This document shows, piece after piece, positions 52,644-64,000 of a stretch of DNA of 64,000 nucleotides. Under the pieces are notes generated by a model, which saw nothing but the letters and a program-made list of their open reading frames with translations, had not been told where the DNA came from and searched no databases. The translations under genes were made by a program, and so were the position numbers. Origin of the DNA: Branchiostoma floridae (taxonomy: Eukaryota > Chordata > Leptocardii > Amphioxiformes > Branchiostomatidae); NCBI RefSeq assembly GCF_000003815.2, contig NW_023365730.1, forward strand, positions 1-64,000. The letters run 5' to 3'. Each line of letters begins with the position of its first letter. The first letter of the stretch is position 1.

Positions 52644-54383
52644 TTAGCCACCCTTTTCTCTTGACGCCCGTTTGTTCAGATACCTGGGGTCTAGTCGGTA
52701 AATGTTTTTGTATCGCTTGTCAACTGGGCCCCGTTTCCTGTTCTCAAACAGTTGGATGGTTCTGAACATCCCTAATGCAGTTCGTTTCGACAATTCCTCT
52801 TCTCTTGTGCGCTTGGATGCTCTCTCTGACACCGTCTGACGCGTTTTCAGGCGATCCGCCATTTTGTCCTCGTCAATGTCGCCCGCCATCTTGCTTAGGT
52901 AAGGACTTCTGGGAGAAACGCTTTTTGAAACCTTAATGCCGGGATGAGCCACGGTACGGTGTGAGCAGGTACACGGCGGAAACCTAGGTGAGTCCCCTGG
53001 AGAACTGCTGACCTCTGACCCTTCACCTTCAGCCTCTGTTTTGTCGTCCTTGTCTATTCCAAGTGAGATGACATTGACCGCGTACGTTCGGCTGACCTTG
53101 GAAAGAGGCGGCAAGTATCTGAGCAGGTCGTACAGTTCCCTTCGCCTTTTCTCGCGCCTTTTTAGTTTGGCGATGTAGGCCGGCTCTTCGTATTCCGTTG
53201 CTTTGTCAGACGATTTTCGTTCTCCCTGCGACGCCATCTTTGTCTGTGGAACCGTGACCTTGGGCAAGGGCATGATGTGTTTAGCGTCGACAGTAAGTCC
53301 GTTATCACTGCTGGTCCTAAGGACGACGCTATGGGCGCTACTGGCGTCGTCTACACTCGGTTTTCTTCGGTGTTTCTTCGTTTTTCGCTCGATTTCGTGC
53401 GTTTTCTCCCTGGCGAGTTTAGGCGGTATCTCAGGAAGCACAACTCTAGGACTGCTGCCGCCGCTGTTGCCACTACCCTTTGCCTCTCTGTCCTCTCTTT
53501 GCGACTTTGTTGAACTTTTCCTGGACTTGTTCGTCACGGATCCGGAGTCGAAAGAACTCTCAGGGCTGAGTTGTGATTTGTCCGTCCTGTTACCTGTCTT
53601 AGCGTCCAATTGAGGCAAGGTTTCCTCCATATTGATTCTGCTTAACCGTCCGTTCATTTCAACCGTTACGGAGCGTTGGATCTCAGGAAAAACCTTCCCC
53701 CTAGGAGACCACTCCCATTTTTGCTCGCGCTTTGATCGCTTCCCGGGCTTTTTCTCTGTTGTCTGTTGTTGCGTCTCATCCTTCTTTTTCACTTCCTTCC
53801 ACAGCCTTATTTTCCCAACAGGCTGGGCTTTCCTGCGATCTGCTTCTGTGTGATCAGAAATTCCTGCTCGTTTTAGTTTGCCGTCGCCGAAGAGTCCCAT
53901 CTGCGCCATGTCATTTTTCTCCTTACTGTTTTCCAAATCGGGTAGAATGAAAGTTTGAATTGGTTTAGAAACTTTTGGTGGAGCGACAGTCCCTTTGATC
54001 TCAGTGTGACGAACGTACGGCAAAGATGACCGCTCTTTTTCCTCATTCTTTGCCATCATGAGAGGCTTCGAATTGTCGTCTGACACCATGGTAACGGCGG
54101 GTAACTTCAGTACGAGTAAAGTTCCTTTGCTGTTTTGTCCCTTTCGCTTATTCTGTTGTCTTTCCACGTGAATTTGCTTCCCACTGATATCGACTAAACC
54201 ATCGAAAGTTTCCCTCTCGCTGATAGCCATGATCTCCACCGAGCTCAACTCTCGCTGGCTGCGAGACATCCTCTCGCGAGACTTGGCTGTGGACGATCCC
54301 ATTCGCCGCTCTATCCTGTAGGGGGTTGCAGGGGTGGGGCATGGCGCACGGACGGCTCCGATCGGACTTGGTGCGGACCTCAT
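52644..54383 (-). CDS. Uncharacterised basic, disordered 579-residue protein
   Basis: A single open frame runs from ATG 54381-54383 to TAA 52644-52646. Context at the ATG is good (AACATGA), and an in-frame TGA at 54417-54419 excludes an N-terminal extension. A splice acceptor (TTGTATTTCAG, exon start 54420) precedes it, so there is at least one 5' non-coding exon. The protein is very rich in Lys, Arg, Ser and Glu and looks largely disordered. The C-terminal part looks more constrained: a basic helical stretch YIAKLKRREKRRRELYDLLR (403-422), CTC at 471-473, and FRTIQLFENRKRG..RYKNIYRLDPRYLNK (540-571). Basic clusters at 214-219 and 335-341 could act as nuclear localisation signals. There is no signal peptide, membrane helix or known domain, and I do not recognise the family. 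Opposite-strand ORFs in this interval are shadows. Confidence 0.85.
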   Translation of the reverse strand: MRSAPSPIGAVRAPCPTPATPYRIERRMGSSTAKSRERMSRSQRELSSVEIMAISERETFDGLVDISGKQIHVERQQNKRKGQNSKGTLLVLKLPAVTMVSDDNSKPLMMAKNEEKERSSLPYVRHTEIKGTVAPPKVSKPIQTFILPDLENSKEKNDMAQMGLFGDGKLKRAGISDHTEADRRKAQPVGKIRLWKEVKKKDETQQQTTEKKPGKRSKREQKWEWSPRGKVFPEIQRSVTVEMNGRLSRINMEETLPQLDAKTGNRTDKSQLSPESSFDSGSVTNKSRKSSTKSQREDREAKGSGNSGGSSPRVVLPEIPPKLAREKTHEIERKTKKHRRKPSVDDASSAHSVVLRTSSDNGLTVDAKHIMPLPKVTVPQTKMASQGERKSSDKATEYEEPAYIAKLKRREKRRRELYDLLRYLPPLSKVSRTYAVNVISLGIDKDDKTEAEGEGSEVSSSPGDSPRFPPCTCSHRTVAHPGIKVSKSVSPRSPYLSKMAGDIDEDKMADRLKTRQTVSERASKRTREEELSKRTALGMFRTIQLFENRKRGPVDKRYKNIYRLDPRYLNKRASREKGG

Positions 54384-54420
54384 GTTGCAGACTTGCTTCT
54401 TTGGACACCTTCTATCTCAT
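54384..54420 (-). other. 5' UTR part of the 579-residue gene's coding exon
   Basis: 37 nt lie between the acceptor AG (54421-54422) and the start codon, containing the in-frame TGA that fixes the start. The upstream exon and promoter were not located. They should lie to the right. Confidence 0.6.
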
Positions 54421-54664
54421 CTGAAATACAATCAACATTGGGATCGTTTACTTCATAGGGGTATTTGCGTGTCTGTTATTGCATACACTACTTAGAACAA
54501 GACCATAGCATATCCAAGACAAAATACAAGAAAACAGAAGTTCTGCTGCAGTACCAATGTCACTCACCAAAAGTGACCTTGACCTTCGTCTTCCCAACAC
54601 CTACCTACATGAAAAATTTCGTTGCATTTCATCTAGAGGCTCTTAAGGTTTAATGACCACAAAT

Positions 54665-54708
54665 ATCCAGAAACACACATACACACATGCACACACACAT
54701 ACACACAT

Positions 54709-54747
<39 letters not shown>
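54665..54747. repeat. CA microsatellite
   Basis: Interrupted then pure (CA)n. Confidence 0.95.
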
Positions 54748-54748
<1 letters not shown>

Positions 54749-54749
54749 G

Positions 54750-55207
54750 CAAACAATACCTCTGTTTGTCGTGGAGATAATTATCAAAAATATTAACGTC
54801 TCAGTATGAGGAACCTTTAAATTATCTATGTTGTGAAACTCAATTCCCAATACGCTTTCATGTATTTCCTCACAAGATAATGGCAAGTAGACTTTGGCGT
54901 TTGGAGAAGCCTGTTTCTCAGAGTATATAATGCCTCACAAAGGCACTGTGAAAGCGTAAATGACAACACCAAATGTCATGACATTTGTATACTGTCAAAC
55001 CTATACACTTACAGTGACTTCCACATGGCCTACACACGACTACAGTGAGACAGGCGATCGATCATTGTAGACATAAGAAATGTCACAGCACAGTTATGTA
55101 GTCTTAACCTTGTCTCTAAGAATTCTTAACAAAGTAAAACCTGTGGACCTGATGACCTCTACATAAGGACTACCGGACTAATGAGGACACTTCTGGTAGT
55201 CCCTTAG
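54750..55207. other. No recognisable gene
   Basis: AT-rich unique sequence. Nothing is supported on either strand. Confidence 0.4.
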
Positions 55208-55430
55208 AGAATATTAATAAGTTTTATTGCAAATTCTTGCCCGAGGGTTGATTGCAAGTGACAAAATGGCATACAAATAATGGTAATATACAAATACAAA
55301 TAACAGTATAGTAAGCGACTACTCTAGTCTAACTTAAACTAGTTAAACATGTAACTTATTGGGTTTGACTTCTTTTTCTGAGACAGTGGAAGACGAAATA
55401 TCCCACTTTTTCTGTAATGTGTGGGTTTTG
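55208..55430 (-). mobile_element. Truncated retrotransposon 3' tail
   Basis: On the minus strand it ends CTTGCAATCAACCCTCGGGC, AAGAATTTGCAATAAAAC and TTATTAA. It shares GTCAAACCCAA and GGGATATTTCGTCTTCC-like motifs with the copy at 15784-15960. Confidence 0.65.
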
Positions 55431-56039
55431 CGACGTTAAAAGGAGAGTAGTTTTCTTTGTCCGTAAACGTGGAGATATTAGGATAGAATTTGGTGGCTTA
55501 TTTTAAGAGCTATTTTCTCTCTTGATTATAGAAGGGGCAGTTTGAGATAAAATGTTTATATCAATATTTACCCAATGGCACAAGCATTGAAATACTGTCT
55601 ATGTTGACTAACTGTCCACATGGACCAGATTGTATTGGTCTCTTATGTGGTCTACTTGGGCAGGTCTGAATCGCTCCATATATACAGGAAACTATTTTCA
55701 AAGAGCTCCTTTAGGTCCATACTGACTTCATACACATGATGCCGCCTTAATCGTTAAAAAAAGCTAAAGATATGTGCTTACATTACAAGCCCTTCAAATC
55801 AAAATAAGGCGCAAACAGGGGAAAAGACAGGTTAATTGGTTTTACCTCCCAGTATCTTAAAACACACTTCACGACCGGGAGGTTTGGTAAATAGTACAAC
55901 AAATATCTAACGACACTGTCAAACACTCCTAACAGCGTGTTTGAGTTTACTCTTCCGATACCATAACAAAATCTCTCTCTCTCTGTCCGTCATCAAAACC
56001 ACAAAATCACATATCACATAAAATATATAATATACTAAG
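55431..56039. other. No recognisable gene
   Basis: AT-rich sequence with no supported feature. Confidence 0.4.
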
Positions 56040-56830
56040 ACTGGGTTTGACTGCACTCTCTCGATAACCCATAACAAAATCAACCATTTATAGCACAATA
56101 TAACGCAATATATAGTTATAATTTAGACGTAAGACAGTTAAGGGGAGACGTTGTCCTAGCGCACAATATTGCCGATAGGCATAACTTTGAACTATACCTG
56201 TCCCTGAGACTAGAATTCACTGCACTTTTACGATGGCATATAAGAAAATACACTCTTTACAGCACAGATGTAACCCGTCAGATGCAGAGAAACAATAATA
56301 TGTACCTTTTTGACGATAATCCATTAACAGGTGCCGCTGTTGTATGTAGGCTACATGCTAAATGTTGCCGCTAGGCCATAGCCTAAGATAGCCCTTACCC
56401 TAATTGGCATTGCATGTACTCTTATGATGCCGCATATAAGAAAATACACCCTTAATAGCACAAAATGTACAAAACAAATATGCACGATATCAATATATAC
56501 AAAAAAGTGTACCTTTTAGTCGTTAATCAATCAACAGATGTCGTTGTTGTGTATAGCCCACACGCCAATGTTGGTGTTGAGCCCTACTCTAAACTGGCCC
56601 TTACCCTTATTGGCATTGCCTGTACTCTGACGATGCCACATATATATAAGAAATACAACCTTTATAGCACAAAATGTACAAAACAAATACGCACGATATC
56701 AATGTATACAATAAAACGTACCTTTAAGCCGTTAATCCATTAACAGATGCCCTTGCTGTATGCAGTCCACACGCCAATGTTGGTGTTGAGCCCTACTCTA
56801 AACTACCGCTGCACCTCCCACTACACTAAC
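56040..56830. repeat. Tandem array, ~195-bp unit, about four copies
   Basis: TATAAGAAAATACACCCTT, AGCACAAAATGTACAAAAC, CGTTAATCCATTAACAGATG, CCACACGCCAATGTTGG and CCCTTACCCT.ATTGGCATTG recur at about 56225, 56420, 56620 and 56770. Confidence 0.8.
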
Positions 56831-57924
56831 GTATAATACCCAGACATATGTCATTACCCCGCACACATTCAGTCCCAGTTTGTTTAGAAAACCAACGGTC
56901 TAACCTTACCGATATGTAATACCTGTTCTTTATACACGCAACCAGGCATGGCTGCGGCCTTAGTACTCCTCAAGTCGAGCGTATCCCGGCGCCCGGGAAT
57001 GTTTACTTTCCTCCATTCAATTTCAGATCAATACGCCACGTTTGGAAACACTTGAAGTGAGGGTATCCTTAATAGAGCTTGCATTGAGGGGTTATCAAGC
57101 ATTGAGAGGCAATACTTGCGAACATATCTACATGGCTATCTTAGGGTTTATATTACTGCGTCTTGTTACCAGAGGGAATTAATAAGAACTCACAAAGACA
57201 GGTGCAAGTACACGCGACAATGTGCGAAAGGTAGTCGCGTTGGTCGTTTTGTTTGACTGCTCCACAAAGGGCCTTTCAGACAGTATTAAAAGTTCGTCAA
57301 CAACTGTCTTGAGTGTGGCAGAGACTTAGCAACGTAGAAAATATTATGTTTGCGAGAACTAAACAAAGATAATATCATTTTTCTGTCTCTGGCGTCCACG
57401 CACGAAATAAAACGTTTATTCTCTGAGCAGTTTTATGTCCGCTAAGTTTTGCAGATTCTTTTTGTATAACTTTGAATCGATATCTTTTAACTGCACGCCT
57501 AACTAAACCATGACAACAACAGACCTCACGTGGTGTATGTGCATATAAACCAGTACAAATACGCACAAGATGAGCCAAAACAACAAATTTACTTAGAGAT
57601 TTACTTTAAGATTATGCTGACGGTAGCTGTTGTTTCTTGCCAATTCTATTTTATACTTGGGAAGGACTAATGAAATAGTGGCAATACGTACAGCCAAAAA
57701 TGCGTAAAATCTAGGAAAAGGACTACAGAAAAGAGCAAGAGTCAAATGTCTGCTTATTGATAAAATCTCTTAACAAAGGTTAGTTCTTAGAAAAGAGAGG
57801 AATCTAATTTGCCAAATAAGTTACCATGGGATTTCTGCCAGTCTTTTGCGGTCTATCCAGCTATCCGCCGGGCAGTCAGTTCACTCCTAGGCCAATTAAC
57901 TCCTACTAGGCTTTTATTACCTCC
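56831..57924. other. No recognisable gene; small CpG-rich patch
   Basis: AGTCGAGCGTATCCCGGCGC near 56975 is locally CpG-rich and could mark a promoter. It lies 2.5 kb upstream of the minus-strand 579-residue gene. No donor site or exon is confirmed. Confidence 0.35.
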
Positions 57925-58150
57925 AGGAAAATTGGAGGTATAGTTTTGGGTGTGTCTGTGTGTGTGTCTGTGTGTTTGTGTTTCTGTCTGTGAGTCCGCA
58001 TATTTGTGGTCAGCATAACTTAAGAACCTCTGGATAGTTTGTAATTACATTCGGTAGGCGGGCAAGTGTTGGCAAGACAAAAGTCAGGGTTGATTTTGGG
58101 CCCCCTGGTGTGTAACCTTGGTACTGCAGCAAAACCTCCATTTTTAAAAA
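57925..58150. mobile_element. Dispersed repeat with CTGTGTGTTTG-rich centre
   Basis: CCTCCAGGAAAATTGGAGG, a TGTCTGTGTGTGT run, GTCCGCATATTTGTGGTCAG and AACTTAAGAACCTCTGGAT form a recognisable dispersed non-coding repeat of the kind common in marine invertebrate genomes. The family name is not known to me. Confidence 0.5.
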
Positions 58151-60097
58151 TCTTTTGACCTGGACATGCTATGGTCTTCCTAATGTGACCAAAGTCCGCT
58201 GTTACTATTCGACCAGGCCGGAGTCTGGTAGAGACTACTTAAGCCCTTGTATTTGTACAAGCATCGATTAGCTGTGCTCTGTAACACAAAGCGGTAACCT
58301 GACGTGTTTACCCCCACCTGGATGGACCAACACTTACCGTGATTAAAACCTGACAAGGTCCGCCCACAAACCAGGACACAACATTCGTAGATGTCACAAC
58401 AATATCAGAGGGTTGGAAAAACTAGCTGGATGCACAAAATGATTCTTCCGATCCCAAGAGTTTTATTTGGACTCTTTGATTGCGTCTTCGCCAACACCGA
58501 GAAACGGTGCGCAATTTTTTAGGCCATCGCACCCGTTTGTACTAGCTTGTTTTCATGATATTGTTTTTCTATTCTGATTCAAACTGCCCCAAACCAGGAT
58601 ACAACCATGTTCTGATAGCCACAGTAGATAGCCACAGTAACGCCAGGAGGCCAGGCAAACTAGCCACCATTTAACGGTTAAGACCCTTACAGGAATAGCG
58701 TTTAACCTTTGACTATTGAAGCTCACATCCTTTACAAAACGTTACACCAAATGTTTTTGTATTAGCTAGTTTCCGATAATATTGTTCCAGTAATGCTTTC
58801 TTTGTACAAAACCAGTACGTAACAGTTTTCCCCTATTGTTAGCTACCGTACGTAGAGATACATTGTCCTAGAGTCTAGACAAAGTGTTAAATTTAGCTCT
58901 ACACTACAAGGGTAATTTTGTTTCCCCTAGACTATAAACTATTTCTTAACGCTGATTAACACACTTTCACCCCTTGCGTAGATTTGAGCCTTTGCTATGA
59001 AAGTGAAAAGAACAACAGGGTCTAAAGTTACCCCGTCCCATTGACGAAGCCGCCGCCGAGTCGGTAACTCTATACCGCAGTTTTTATGGGCCGTATGCCC
59101 CCTTTGGTTCAGTGACGTAGGCTTTGAGCAATTTCAAATACTTGTCATTCAAGCCGCGTCAAAGGCAGTGGCGAAACAAAGCATCCCAAAACCACATGCA
59201 GCGAATATAGATACGGCGACAAAATGACCGGTCTTGGTACTCATCTAGAGACTGAATCAAAACCGTGCGACGTCCAAGCATGCTAGTAAGCAGTTAAGAA
59301 GGAATACTTGTACTTTTGGTGAAGTTGTCTACGGTTTATAAACTTTGAAGTGTACTTTAGCAAAACTTTAGAAGTTAAAAATAGTCAGGTTGTGTAGGAC
59401 CTCAGTATACCGTTAGGTCTTAACCTACAAAACGCAGCTGTCACATTTTTAGCCCCCTTGTGGCTCTCTTAGTACTGCAGCGGGATGTCTTCTTGATCTG
59501 TTATTGCTGCCGTGTTGTTTGTGTTTGTGTTTATAGGACACCTCAGCATAAGGTACGCTTCATAGCAGTACTATTTCAAGTTGATAGTTAAGATAAATTC
59601 CTTACGTAACAGTGACGAATTTCATATACTTTTGACTTCATCTTGAGACTTTTGGAGGATCTTTAAGGAGCCACCTTCGCCCCTTAAGTACACTCAGTCA
59701 AGACGCCCTACTTGTGCTAAGAAAATAGGCCATTTGTCATGACCTACAGTATTAGTGACTCATGCATGTTGTCGAATTATTGAATACTTTCCGCGATCCC
59801 ACTAAAACGTAAAACCATGGACATTTTGTGCCTATTTGAATTGGAATTATAAGGTCGACACTTTACTTCTTGAAGTTACAAGATATGTATATTTCTACAT
59901 AGTACTTCCAGTAGAAGCTGGGTTATGTACTTGGCCTGTGCCAATATGCTTCTTACCACCAAATTATTTGCTACGTAATATCTACTGCATTAAAAACGAG
60001 ATATCAAAACCGGAAATTTGGCATCACCTAATGTTGTCAATGCCTCATGACGACCTAGGTACAGAATATTATTACAATCCATCCATGCATCTCGCAT
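58151..60097. other. No recognisable gene
   Basis: Largely AT-rich unique sequence. A CpG-rich stretch GACGAAGCCGCCGCCGAGTC lies near 59043-59062. The plus ORF opening at 59836 runs into the assembly gap and has no motif. Confidence 0.4.
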
Positions 60098-61012
60098 NNN
60101 NNNNNNNNNNNNNNNNNNNNNNNNNNNNNNNNNNNNNNNNNNNNNNNNNNNNNNNNNNNNNNNNNNNNNNNNNNNNNNNNNNNNNNNNNNNNNNNNNNNN
60201 NNNNNNNNNNNNNNNNNNNNNNNNNNNNNNNNNNNNNNNNNNNNNNNNNNNNNNNNNNNNNNNNNNNNNNNNNNNNNNNNNNNNNNNNNNNNNNNNNNNN
60301 NNNNNNNNNNNNNNNNNNNNNNNNNNNNNNNNNNNNNNNNNNNNNNNNNNNNNNNNNNNNNNNNNNNNNNNNNNNNNNNNNNNNNNNNNNNNNNNNNNNN
60401 NNNNNNNNNNNNNNNNNNNNNNNNNNNNNNNNNNNNNNNNNNNNNNNNNNNNNNNNNNNNNNNNNNNNNNNNNNNNNNNNNNNNNNNNNNNNNNNNNNNN
60501 NNNNNNNNNNNNNNNNNNNNNNNNNNNNNNNNNNNNNNNNNNNNNNNNNNNNNNNNNNNNNNNNNNNNNNNNNNNNNNNNNNNNNNNNNNNNNNNNNNNN
60601 NNNNNNNNNNNNNNNNNNNNNNNNNNNNNNNNNNNNNNNNNNNNNNNNNNNNNNNNNNNNNNNNNNNNNNNNNNNNNNNNNNNNNNNNNNNNNNNNNNNN
60701 NNNNNNNNNNNNNNNNNNNNNNNNNNNNNNNNNNNNNNNNNNNNNNNNNNNNNNNNNNNNNNNNNNNNNNNNNNNNNNNNNNNNNNNNNNNNNNNNNNNN
60801 NNNNNNNNNNNNNNNNNNNNNNNNNNNNNNNNNNNNNNNNNNNNNNNNNNNNNNNNNNNNNNNNNNNNNNNNNNNNNNNNNNNNNNNNNNNNNNNNNNNN
60901 NNNNNNNNNNNNNNNNNNNNNNNNNNNNNNNNNNNNNNNNNNNNNNNNNNNNNNNNNNNNNNNNNNNNNNNNNNNNNNNNNNNNNNNNNNNNNNNNNNNN
61001 NNNNNNNNNNNN
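60098..61012. other. Assembly gap (915 N)
   Basis: Unsequenced bases. Any frame crossing it is meaningless. The right edge is a CA microsatellite, a likely cause of the gap. Confidence 1.
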
Positions 61013-61025
61013 ACAGACACACACA

Positions 61026-61067
<42 letters not shown>
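61013..61067. repeat. CA microsatellite at gap edge
   Basis: ACAGACAC units followed by pure (CA)n. It probably extends into the gap. Confidence 0.95.
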
Positions 61068-61071
<4 letters not shown>

Positions 61072-61258
61072 CTACCGAAAACATTACCTTCTTGGCAACG
61101 GTGACAAAAAAAAAACTCGCCCCAAATAAATTTCCGCAAGTTCTATATCTTTCATCCTCCCAACAAAGAACCGCTTGTCATTATTCGCAATTACTATATA
61201 ATGTTAACAAAGAGCCCAAATCTTATAATACCCTAACCTGACTAAACTCGTCTGGCAA

Positions 61259-62160
61259 CTAGTCTGTTGTCCCTTGGTTGATAGGTAACACTCTCACTAT
61301 ACTTATATCCCTGAAATCCTATAATACTATAACCATGTTGTATTGTTGTGTTATATGTGGGTTGGTATGGAGCTGTGTTTACTGCACTTATAATTAATTA
61401 TATGCTTGCTACTAGACTTCGTACGTTGTAGAATTTTTGTGCAATAAAGTTATATATTTTTCCATTAAAACACACACACATACACACACACACTCATATA
61501 GTCTGTTGTGCCTTGGTTGATAGGTAACGCCTTTATTATATACAGTATCCCTGAAATCCCCTAATACTTTAACCATGTTGTATTGTGTTATATGTCTGGG
61601 GTGTTTGGGAGCTGAGTTTGATACACATATTATTCCCCATATGCTGGCTACTAGACTTTGTATACCTTGTTCAATTGTTGTGCAATAAAGTTATGTATAT
61701 TTACATTACGACACACACACACACTGACACACACATGCAAAAACTACCGAAATGATGCCCTTGGTGCCTTGGTTTAAAGCTTTAAGGTGACGCTCTAATT
61801 ATAATCAATATCCTTGAAATCCTCTAATACTTTAACCATGTTGTATTGTTATGTTATGTCTGAGTTGGTAGGGGGGCTGAGTTTACTGTCCTTATTGTCC
61901 ATTTTATACATGCTTCTAGACTTTGTATGTTGTAGAATCGTTCTACAATAAAGGTATATATATTCACATTAAAACACACACACGGAGACACACACATGCA
62001 GACAACATTACCACCATCATAATCTTCTTGGTGCCTTAGCGATCTAATTATACCCAATATTCCTGAAATCCGCTAATACTTTAATCATGTTGTATTGTAT
62101 AATGTATGGCTTATTAGGGAGCTGAGTATAATACACTTATTATTCACTATATGCTGGCTA
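61259..62160. repeat. Tandem array, ~240-265-bp unit, four copies with CA tracts
   Basis: Each unit has CCTTGGTTGATAGGTAAC, CCCTGAAATCC.CTAATACT, TAACCATGTTGTATTG, TGCTGGCTACTAGACTT, TTGTGCAATAAAGTTATATA and then ATTAAAACACACACA. Units start near 61262, 61501, 61755 and 62018. Each copy but the last ends in AATAAA plus a CA tract. Confidence 0.85.
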
Positions 62161-63096
62161 GATGTACTGCATTGTACTAGGCGAACAGAACGATATTTGC
62201 TTTTGTCGTACAAATAAAGCTAGTGCTTTTATGTTAAGGCGGTATAAACATATCAATCAACTGGCCGATTTTGGTAAGTCGCTGGGGTATTTTAGACTTT
62301 TCATATTGGAAGAATCTGAACAAAACGGCTTTATCTCACTTGCTAAGTTTATAACACTTCAACACTTTGTCTAAGCTTGTCAGATACTCCAAATATAAAC
62401 CTAACATGCCCAGTAGAAACAGATGAAAGAGAAATGCTCCCTTTGTCCACAGCCGACAAAGTATTTCTAATCAAGACAAAACTAGCTTGCTTTATCCCCA
62501 ATAATCCCACTTATAGAAGCCTAAAACCGGACATAAAACGTAAAACCTTCAAGGACGTGAAACAGAAGCAAACTATTCTATGAAATTCTTGTCAATTTGG
62601 ATTTTCTCTTAACAAAATCTACAAACTCGCTAACGTTAACCGTGTAACACGAAGGTAAATAAATGGCTGTGAAAGAACGTCGATATGTCAAATAAAGAAA
62701 AGGCCGAAGACAAAGCGAATACTTACGTTTCTTAGACGACCGTGGTTTGTGCATTCACCTCACAATGCGCAATCCTTCTTATACCTTCTAAGTTTGAAGA
62801 CGCACTTGCAAGTTATCTTAAATCCGTGACGATTGGAGAAACGTAGCTCCTAAGAAACCTTAAGGAAGCACGGTTCCTTAACTCTCCACTCCTTGAGTTT
62901 GCCGGAGACGCGTTTGAAAGGTGACTCTTGGCGGAGTGACGTTCCCGAGTGGCGGAGGGATCCAGCTGTGATACGGTCCAACGGGTTGTGATACGGTCCG
63001 CCGGACATTCAGGTTCTTACGTCGTCACGAGGGGCAGACGGGAGGTACCATTCTGTAAAAGACAAGGAGGCAGGCCCCAATATGTTGCTTTTTTTA
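62161..63096. other. No recognisable gene
   Basis: Short plus ORFs (62162-62374, 62377-62583) have no recognised motif. The region 62880-63060 is somewhat CpG-rich (GGAGACGCG, GTGGCGGAGG) without an exon signature. Confidence 0.4.
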
Positions 63097-63236
63097 AGTC
63101 ACCAAGCAGACCTTACGGTGTCTTAAGATAGTATCAAAGCTGGCCAAGAAGTATAGCCGGCACCGTTTGACTCCCTTTGGCCGGCTATACTCCTTTGCCA
63201 GCTTCGATACAGACACCGTAGGGTCTGCTTGAGACT
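63097..63236. mobile_element. MITE family A
   Basis: The left arm AGTCACCAAGCAGACC, AAGATAGTATCAAAGCTGG and the right arm CCAGCTTCGATAC, ACCGTAGGGTCTGCTTGAGA are inverted. The core is CCGGCACCGTTTGACTCCC. The flanks GCTTTTTTT and GCATTTTAC are only weakly alike, so a target duplication is unproven. Confidence 0.85.
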
Positions 63237-63950
63237 AGCATTTTACGTCGTTTGGCCATTTTTCTTCTGCCTAGATTGAGACTGTGAGGCAATAGCAACC
63301 TCAGACCGTAGGATAAGGCAACATTGAAGTACGGATGTTAGAACAAATCTAGACACGAAATGTGCGTAGAATTCAACCTTTTCGAAAATCAGTTTTTGAT
63401 GCCATCCGTTATGACAAGAATGATAATGTACCCATATCTACGATTTACATGAATTTGTCTAATCATAGAACGTCTGGTAGATTGTAGATAATCGGTTTCT
63501 TAAGGTTCTATTCGATAAGAAGAATTATAGAAAGAAAGCAGGTCTTTGTGGTATCATGATTCAAACTTGACAATGCCTTATTTCTTATGGGCACAACTAG
63601 TACCGGGAATAAATTTCCCCAATATACCAGGCCCAAGCAACAGGTGGCACTTGCCGCTCATAACGTATCCGCAAGACGTCGCTGCTGCACGGAGCCACTC
63701 AAAAGCGCCGACTGGCAACATGTTACATAATTGCATGAGGCATCCGTAAAAGCGCAACAAGTGAGCATGACGGCGGTCAGGTTTTAAAATCTTTTGAGTC
63801 CAAAAGACAAAAGGATTAACAATCATAAAGTCGTTTAAAACAAGCTGGATCCTCGATTTGGTCCAAGGTTAGCTTTCTAAGACAAAAAGAAGCATTCTTT
63901 AAACAAAACAACCAGGGCTAGACTCCCTTGCAGTCTTCGGACGGGGCTGG
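63237..63950. other. No recognisable gene
   Basis: Two opposite ORFs overlap at 63546-63826 with moderate GC and no motif. Nothing else is seen. Confidence 0.4.
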
Positions 63951-64000
63951 TTTTTTTTTTTGGGGGGGGGGGGGTGTGTTGGTTNNNNNNNNNNNNNNNN
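63951..64000. other. Homopolymer run and terminal gap
   Basis: T10 and G13 runs at 63951-63974 precede N bases from 63985 to the end. Confidence 0.95.

Noticed and set aside
53203-53950. Plus-strand ORFs up to 136 codons
   Set aside because: They are shadows of the 579-residue minus-strand coding frame.
59836-61139. Long ORFs of 337-422 codons on both strands
   Set aside because: They consist mainly of undetermined bases across the assembly gap, plus CA-repeat translation.

Overview
The window looks like animal genomic DNA. It has GT-AG introns, no operon structure, very sparse coding sequence, many microsatellites, tRNA-derived SINE-like repeats, LINE 3' tails and many short terminal-inverted-repeat elements. 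Several repeat families resemble ones I associate with amphioxus (Branchiostoma). That assignment rests on recall and is an inference.

Coding content is small. Two genes on the minus strand are well supported. The first (34970-37331) has two coding exons that join in phase into a 495-residue, probably disordered protein. The second (52644-54383) has one coding exon for a 579-residue, very basic, lysine/arginine/serine-rich protein. I recognise neither, and neither shows a signal peptide or membrane segment. A third, partial minus-strand gene is supported by one first coding exon (13259-13380) that encodes a signal peptide or signal anchor. It is followed by at least four decayed tandem copies of the same exon (to about 14350). 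I could not find its downstream exons.

Layout. 0-1.2 kb: tandem repeat, a short GC-rich bacterial-looking ORF and a 15-bp minisatellite. 1.6-5.2 kb: inverted-repeat elements and a degenerate tandem array. 5.2-10.7 kb: mostly unique AT-rich sequence with a few MITE-like elements. 10.7-12.2 kb: tandem repeats broken by a LINE tail and a SINE. 13.2-16.7 kb: the decayed exon array, then a ~200-bp satellite. 17-28 kb: a succession of degenerate tandem arrays with inserted MITEs. 28-34 kb: microsatellites, duplicated tRNA-like repeats, inverted repeats and a cluster of three consensus X-box (RFX) sites. 34.5-37.6 kb: first gene and a CpG-rich promoter. 38-51.5 kb: transposon-derived elements, a foldback, and 163-bp and 620-bp repeats. 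52-54.4 kb: second gene. 54.4-64 kb: further tandem arrays, an assembly gap (60098-61012) and a terminal gap.

The genes show no evident functional link. The strongest points for follow-up are the decayed signal-peptide exon array, the X-box cluster, the two orphan proteins, a MITE family with one copy flanked by a clean 9-bp target duplication (MULE-like), and the unusual density of unrelated tandem arrays.
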